This document shows positions 59,301 to 64,000 of a DNA stretch of 64,000 nt, piece after piece. Each line of letters opens with the position of its first letter. The first letter of the stretch is position 1. The stretch is taken from assembly GCF_905475345.1 (NCBI RefSeq), contig NC_066586.1:18566812-18630811 (forward strand), read 5' to 3'. Position numbers and translations under genes: made by a program. Under the pieces are notes generated by a model. The model was not told where the DNA came from. It made no database searches and saw only the letters and a program-made list of their open reading frames with translations. The DNA comes from Vespula vulgaris. Its lineage: Eukaryota; Arthropoda; Insecta; Hymenoptera; Vespidae.

Positions 59301-62300
59301 AGAAGTAAAGAAGAAAAAAGAAAGAAATTAATGGAAGGATTATTTATTATCAAAAGAAATTTTTTTCTTTTCTTTTTTGTTTTTTGTATAAAATTATCAG
59401 AAAAATTTGTCAAGTATCAATTTCGTTAAGTTTTGTTATTTCATTGTCATAAATATATTTTTCTTATTTGTCGAAAAGGAAAAGGAATACTTATCGTCGA
59501 AAGAAATTTTTCTTTGTAAAATTATCAGGAGAATTTTTCAAGTATCAAACAATTTCGTTAAGTTTTGTTACTTGATTGCCATTTAGGGTAACAAGCATAA
59601 AATGTTATTGTCTTGTTCATAGCTTTATGACGATAGTAGACGTAGACGTAGACTTGTGGGACTATTCTGAAGCTTTTCATAGTGGAAACTCCTTTAGACT
59701 TCGATGCTGATATCCTGGCAATGGCCACCTTCATTTACCTTCTCGAGGACGAAACTATGCCAAGTATTACGGTTTGTCTTTGCTTTATGGTTCGTCCGGT
59801 TGAACGTCGTCCCACTTCATGATATACGGCTTGGCTTCTGAGTAGAAACAGCAGGATGTTGGCTGGGTTCTGGCTATGAGAGAAATCGATATTTCATTGG
59901 TTTAGGGTCGATAGCTTCATCGTGAATTTCGCGAACTGATAATACCAGCTAAAAATTTGCAAAATATTCGAAAGATCTGTTATTATTTCCAAATACGCAG
60001 ATTTATATTATACTTATTTAATGATCGTAAAAAAACGAAATATGGAATGTTTGAAATTGATATTAAAAAAAAGAAATTGACCATAGCAAGTATAATTGTT
60101 GCGCTTGTTCGCCGTGTATTTTTACGCGTATTCGAGAGCAAAAAGATGAAAATAAAAAAATAAAAAAAAATCTCGCCAATCGCTCAAAAACATGTAATAT
60201 AAGTTTTTTAATATCCCATACGGATTGAAAAGAAGTTGGACGATTCGATATTTATATGGACTTTTGGAATATCATTATGATCGATTGTGAATCAATTTTT
60301 TATTTTTTTCTTTCCCTCAATATTCCTTCATTTTCTTTTTTTCCGTACATAGTTATATGTCATTTGTGAAATACAAAAGCATGATTTTCGTTAGACTTTT
60401 TGACGTTAACAAACGTTTTTCTTTTCTTTTCTATTCTTTTCTTTTCTTCTTTCTTCTTCTCGTTTCTTTTTTCTCACGGTTTTATACGCGATCTTCGGGA
60501 CGACAATAAAAATCACGAAGAGGACGGTTCTTATCTCTTTTTTTACGGCTTCTGCAATCCCACAATTCCTTCTTTTGTCCTCCATCATTCCTTCCTCCAT
60601 GTTTGCTTTAGTAAAGGAAATACCACCGCATCATCGGTACGCGAGAGTCGAGAAATACGAGACGACGCATTGCTTTTCCGTGTAAGGGAAGCCGCGATTT
60701 ATTAAAAAACTATTTGACAAAAAGAAAAGTCACGACACATGATCTCGGAACGATTGTTAAGGTGAAAGAAGAAGGACGAAGGAGGTTAGGGGTGTACGAT
60801 AGGGGGGAGGTACCACGTTCTTACGTCGACTTCTCTTCAGAATTTCATTTAATTAAATCGTTTGCCGGTTCAATTAATGCACTTCGACGATCTTTTTCTC
60901 TTGTAAAAAAGAAAAAAAAAAATATTAAATTAACCTTTTGTACTTTTTATACTTCACCCTCCCTCCTCGTCCCTGTAAATTTCAATTTTCCCTTAATAAG
61001 ATAAAATAAAGTGAAATAAAATGGAATAAAATGAAATAAGATGAAAGGAGAATTGAAAAAAAGAAAACGAGAATGGAAAGAAACAAAAAAAACAGAGTAA
61101 AGTTAAAAGGAGGTTATCGAATTTTCTGTCTCTCTTTCTATTCTTTAAGAAGGGACAGAATTTCTTTGAAGATTTAAGACTGGACTAAGAAGAAAGATCT
61201 TTGGGTTGAAGAACGAGTTACGTTCATCCCGTTGTATGTAATAACGAAAAACGTCATCGGATGCGCTGATGCGGAAAAGAAGCGTGTTATATCGCACGAG
61301 CTCGACATCGCCGTTTGGTTTTTATCTTTATTTCATATCTTTTAACAAAACCCTACGAATCGTTTCGAGCATTGTGCTGCATCGTTTTTAAGAGATACTT
61401 GCTTTTTTATTTGCGAGTGAATTTCAAATCGATTGATTGTGACTGATGTTCGTAGAGACAAGATTATATCGAGATAAAGAGATGAATAAATAAATAAAGA
61501 GAGATTCGTTTATGCTTTCAATTAATAAAGATAAAAGAGAGAAAAGAATTAATCAAAATCGAGCTTCCTTTCTTTGGTTTCTTTATGTTCGTTCGTTCGA
61601 AGGAGTATATAATAAAAGAGAGATCTAGAGATAAGTTAGATGAAAATTTAATCCGACGTTTAGGGACTCCTAAAAGCAAAAACATAATATTCTATATCAT
61701 CTAAAAAGAATCTTTAAGGAAGATGGTACTTATATTTTCAGAGGCCCATAGGGCGTTGGAGCTCCTCGAGGATTATCACGCAAAGCTGACGAGGCCTCAG
61801 GATAAGGCGTTGCGATTGGCCATCGAACGAGTCATCCGAATCTTCAAAAGCAGACTCTTCCAGGCTCTCTTAGGTAAGATTCGTATTCAGACTTTCGTTT
61901 AGAGAGATAGATATTCGATTAGTACGTTTTATAATTTTCGATATCGATTTTATAGTATTACGATATATTTGCAAATTTTTACTCGTAGAGAAATTAAGAA
62001 AAAAAAAAAAAAATTTGTCAATACCAAGTCTTTGCAAATCGAATGTCGCTCCTTTGCAAAATCATTTTTTGTTAATGCTTCTTCTTCTCGGATTATCGTT
62101 TTTCGATTCTCTCGAATATAAAAATTTCAAATGACAGTTCGTCAGAATTATTTCGAACGGCGTAGAATCGAACGACGCTACGATAAATTCTACGCGAGTT
62201 TATATTTTTTCTTGTTTCAATCTCGAATCACACATTTCCTGGAAATTACTCTTTCTCGGGAATTGTAATAATTCCAAGCAAAATATAAAAACATCGATAT

Positions 62301-63915
62301 AACCGAGTTTCTGTCCGGAGACTCGCTTCGGTTTAATCTAAAAAACAAAAACAAAAATTGAATCGCTTCGATTCAACTTTCCTGCAGAAGAGAAATACGT
62401 AACGATGAGTTTACAATTATGTATTCCATATCCAACGAATCGATAATTGCTATCGAAGCAAGTATTTACAAGTTATTACACGAGTCTTACCATTGCATAA
62501 TAGACGCGATGAAATTATAAATTTCTTAACAATAAATTTACGAAGTTTACAATAATTTTATTTCCATTATATAAGCTTTCACTTACGTGAGAAAACGAAT
62601 TATTAATAAACGAAACATAAATTCCCTTCGAAAAGGTGAACGGTGTTTGATTTGAAAAACTCGAATTTGTAGTCACTTTGAAGTGTTATCTTCGTCGTTT
62701 TGGTTTTCGAGTTTCATCGAAAACAAAAGGTCGAAACGAATTGATATTTTTTTTTTACTTAATACAGAAATAAAATAACAAAGAGAAAAAAAGAGAAAGC
62801 GAGAGAGAGAGAAACGTCTTCTTCGACGTTTCGTTCCATAGAAAGTAGACTATACGTTTTACATGGGTGCGAAGCGAGAGTTTGCGATGGTGTTGGTACA
62901 CGCAACATCTTAATACCTGTTTCCAAACTGCAAACATAAAGGCGGATATTAAAAAATCTCGAGTTCTCTTTAGCTCTGCTTTCCCTACCATCATGGTAGC
63001 CCTTTGTCCGATTCTAAGTGTACAGGTAGCCTTCTGAAAAGCACTAGTAGTCACGACTACGTCACGACTCATTTACATTCACGGTTTCCCTCTCGTTAGT
63101 TCTTCCTATCTTCGCTCGGCAATTCTCTTGGTAAATTTACTCTCGTCCCTTTTTTTTTCTTTTTCCCTTTATTTCCTCTCTTCTTTCTCCTTTTTCTTTT
63201 CTTTTTTCTTTATATCCGTACCGAAGTCGCTGCTTTTGTGTAAGAACAAATTCTTCGACGTTCTTCCAACAAATTTTTAACGCATCTTCTCGTACTTTTT
63301 CATCGATTCTCGTCGGAACGACAAAACGACAAAGATTTATTGTAAAAATAAAAATACAAAAAAAAAAGATTGATTATTATTTTTTATCGAAAAAAGAAGA
63401 ACAGGAAAACAAATTATAACTGAAACGTTTCAACGATAGCGATAATGCTCGTGTATATATATATATATATCTTTTTTTTTTTTACTTATTTATTTATTAC
63501 ATTGCAAAATATATAATTAACATTCAATCGTTAATATCGTATCGATCGTAATAAAATCACTTCCTTCGTAGATTTATTTCTGTGAAATATCGATAATACT
63601 AGGTACGCGCGAGTTTTATCTTCGAAATATGTCCGTAGCTCATATCTCAATTATTGGATTTGATCCCGTTGGAAATGGTGACCTACCGACGAAGAGAGAG
63701 ATTTCTCTCTAACATCAAAAATCCTAGAAAGCCCTAGTGATTTTCCAAAGATTTTCTGAGATATATAACCAGGCAGGTATTCCTTTACTCTGTAATCTTA
63801 TCTTATTTATCGGAATTGGCACGGTGCCTCACTCTGAGTATCTACCGTCTTTGTTACTACGAATAAAGCGGCAATGTCCGTTGAAATCCGTTGCTTTGGT
63901 GAGTATCCTCGAATT

Positions 63916-63947
<32 letters not shown>

Positions 63948-64000
63948 TCAATCTATCCTTTGCCTCTTATCCCAAGATATAAGACGAAAAAGATCTTCTT
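49457..64000 (+). CDS. dlg1: disks large (dlg1), 5' part: two coding exons of an L27-containing isoform
   Basis: Dlg is a MAGUK scaffold (L27, three PDZ, SH3, GuK) at septate junctions and synapses. Only the N-terminus is in the window: exon 49457-49526 (candidate alternative start) and exon 61742-61873 (L27 domain). The L27 exon is nearly identical in sense to the DlgS97/SAP97 N-terminal region, which fixes the gene. The two exons join in phase 1 to read LLERY-Q-AHRALELLED. The next exon (DIQEFYE...) must lie right of base 64000. The 12.2-kb intron holds repeats only. Isoforms without L27 would start further downstream. Assignment of the first exon to this gene is inference from strand, phase and a strong donor. 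Confidence 0.75.
49993..50037 (+). other. Putative G-quadruplex motif
   Basis: Repeated ggagagggt units give G runs GGGG, GGG, GGG, GGG, GGG and GGGG with loops of one to six bases, 0.5 kb inside the putative dlg1 first intron. Confidence 0.6.
50356..50410 (+). repeat. (CTAC)n microsatellite
   Basis: About thirteen CTAC/CAAC tetramers with one CTAT interruption. Confidence 0.95.
50915..51425. repeat. Dispersed repeat, copy 2, rearranged with an internal inversion
   Basis: 50965-51098 matches the first part of the copy at 1.4-1.8 kb in the same orientation. 51160-51420 matches the same family in reverse orientation, including the 3' blocks agtctgcagattttagg and tatagcaacg (read on the minus strand). 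The two halves meet in the perfect hairpin at 51059-51153. No protein is encoded. Borders are approximate. Confidence 0.55.
51059..51153. repeat. Perfect 40-bp inverted repeat (hairpin)
   Basis: The left arm 51059-51098 (atgggacattttgaaaattt, continuing through a TA run to g) and the right arm 51114-51153 are exact reverse complements, with a 15-base loop (TTTTCAAC and A7). Confidence 0.95.
52768..52850 (+). repeat. (TA)n/(ATGT)n compound microsatellite
   Basis: About 20 TA dinucleotides, then five ATGT tetramers and a TG run. Confidence 0.95.
55120..55250. other. Complex island with homeodomain-type cores, possible intronic enhancer
   Basis: Non-repetitive sequence with gcgcgtgctggtgacac, aataattaaagg, gtctaattaaagcgagc, taattaccagctgaattat and gcataacaccacgg. 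The density of TAATTA cores is high and no frame is open. Function is inferred from composition only. Confidence 0.3.
55575..55605 (+). repeat. (TA)n microsatellite
   Basis: About 15 TA dinucleotides within T-rich DNA. Confidence 0.9.
55829..55915. repeat. Self-complementary (ACAT)n...(ATGT)n compound repeat
   Basis: ACAT tetramers (55829-55871) switch through a short TA run to ATGT tetramers (55880-55915). The right half is the reverse complement of the left, so the array folds into a long hairpin. Mirror-image frames are open on both strands for this reason. Confidence 0.9.
56289..56346 (+). repeat. (CT)n microsatellite
   Basis: 29 uninterrupted CT dinucleotides. Confidence 0.97.
57107..57970. 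repeat. Long imperfect inverted repeat, arms about 125 bp
   Basis: 57107-57230 and 57842-57970 are reverse complements over most of their length. Shared words (right-arm sense) include gagctttgttcccgaatcta, acgatgtaaacgaa, gttacatc and aaacccgact. The arms differ by scattered substitutions and small indels, so the duplication is not recent. The 610-base centre holds a copy of the direct repeat described next. Confidence 0.85.
57350..58535 (+). repeat. Direct duplication, two copies of about 450-500 bp
   Basis: 57350-57795 and 58030-58535 share, in order, ataatta-aatttga, gatttaatgggt(t/c)agaaaa, ccttttattggatga, aaaggtatatttttattatt, cgtgggcagag, atgcaaagctttttt, aatcaagtgctttt/g and gaaatatttct. 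The offset is about 730 bases at the best-matching block. A small perfect hairpin (aagcatagtt/aactatgctt) sits at the right end of copy 1 (57790-57815). Confidence 0.85.
59220..59600 (+). repeat. Diverged tandem repeat, two full copies and one partial
   Basis: The blocks gaaatttttctt, gtaaaattatcag, ttcaagtatcaa and tttcgttaagttttgtta recur at about 59360-59445 and 59497-59573. The word aaatatattttt-ttattt-tcg precedes both and also occurs at 59240. AT-rich, non-coding. Confidence 0.75.
59600..59960. other. Complex intronic segment, not recognised
   Basis: About 350 bases of balanced, non-repetitive DNA (cctggcaatggccacc, cgtccggttgaacgtcg, ggttctggctatgagag). All frames carry early stops. 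It could be conserved non-coding DNA or a decayed insertion. Confidence 0.25.
61742..61873 (+). CDS. dlg1: dlg1 L27-domain exon
   Basis: 132 nt between acceptor attttcag (61741) and donor gtaaga (61874). The reading is AHRALELLEDYHAKLTRPQD, then KALRLAIERVIRIFKSRLFQ and ALL. This is the L27 heterodimerisation domain of Dlg/SAP97, which pairs with L27 domains of Lin-7/CASK-type partners. The exon is phase 1 at both ends, so it can be included or skipped without changing frame. The final G begins the Asp codon of LLDIQEFYE in the next exon. In DlgS97 the upstream exon ends KKQ plus G, giving Glu at the junction; that exon was not found here. Confidence 0.95.
61874..64000. other. dlg1 intron 3' of the L27 exon (partial)
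   Basis: No continuation exon of dlg1 was found up to the window end, so this intron exceeds 2.1 kb. It contains AT-rich DNA, a mixed segment at 62860-63100 with a 15-base palindrome (ctaccatcatggtag), T-rich DNA at 63.15-63.2 kb, another mixed segment at 63.6-63.9 kb and (TTTC)n at 63925-63950. Confidence 0.55.

Larger units (their letters stand above)
55051..61741. other. Putative dlg1 intron, right half
   Basis: Apart from the listed repeats and islands, no exon was recognised. 56.4-56.65 kb has ACAT/CATA runs. 56.66-57.0 kb and 60.5-60.9 kb are mixed sequences with short open frames of no recognisable family. The 60 bases before the L27 exon form a weak, A-containing pyrimidine tract ending tatattttcag. 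Confidence 0.5.

Noticed and set aside
1..64000. CRISPR-like or phage-like regularly spaced repeats
   Set aside because: All regular repeats are simple tandem arrays without unique spacers, and the genome is eukaryotic with spliceosomal introns.

Overview
This is nuclear DNA of an insect, most likely an aculeate hymenopteran (wasp, bee or ant; a vespid would fit). It is AT-rich and split by spliceosomal introns. It carries an unusual load of microsatellites and homopurine or homopyrimidine tracts, and its few protein genes are insect families. No rRNA, tRNA, CRISPR array, bacterial operon or intact transposase gene was seen. Almost all longer open frames outside the genes below are translations of simple repeats, often on both strands at once.

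Four gene loci can be supported. (1) An odorant receptor (7tm_6 family) lies on the minus strand at the left edge. Six exons (179-2528) splice in phase to give the first 285 residues, and the C-terminal exons lie beyond base 1. (2) A two-exon Tret1-like sugar transporter lies on the minus strand (27256-28799, 477 aa). (3) A second, tandem Tret1-like paralogue with five exons lies on the minus strand (30943-32997, 471 aa). (4) The 5' part of disks large (dlg1) lies on the plus strand: an L27-domain exon (61742-61873) and, 12.2 kb upstream, a strong candidate alternative first coding exon (49457-49526) whose phase-1 donor matches the phase-1 L27 acceptor.

The rest is intergenic or intronic. 2.5-27 kb and 33-49 kb are gene-poor stretches where microsatellites alternate with short complex islands (about 13.0-13.3, 24.1-24.4, 26.6-26.8, 44.4-44.6 and 55.1-55.25 kb) that look like regulatory DNA. 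Several locally duplicated, diverged non-coding tandem repeats are present (7, 25, 35, 40, 43 and 59 kb). There is also a dispersed repeat family with copies at 1.4-1.8 kb and 50.9-51.4 kb, and a composite inverted/direct duplication at 57.1-58.5 kb.

The most noteworthy points are: the asymmetric intron content of the two transporters, consistent with 3'-biased intron loss; departures from sugar-binding signature residues in both; the cysteine-containing alternative N-terminus of Dlg; a perfect 40-bp inverted repeat at 51.06-51.15 kb; the foldback structure at 57-58 kb; and a 600-bp homopurine block that abuts a GC-rich, G-quadruplex-prone patch at 43.8-44.6 kb. I did not find a convincing new multi-gene system in this window.
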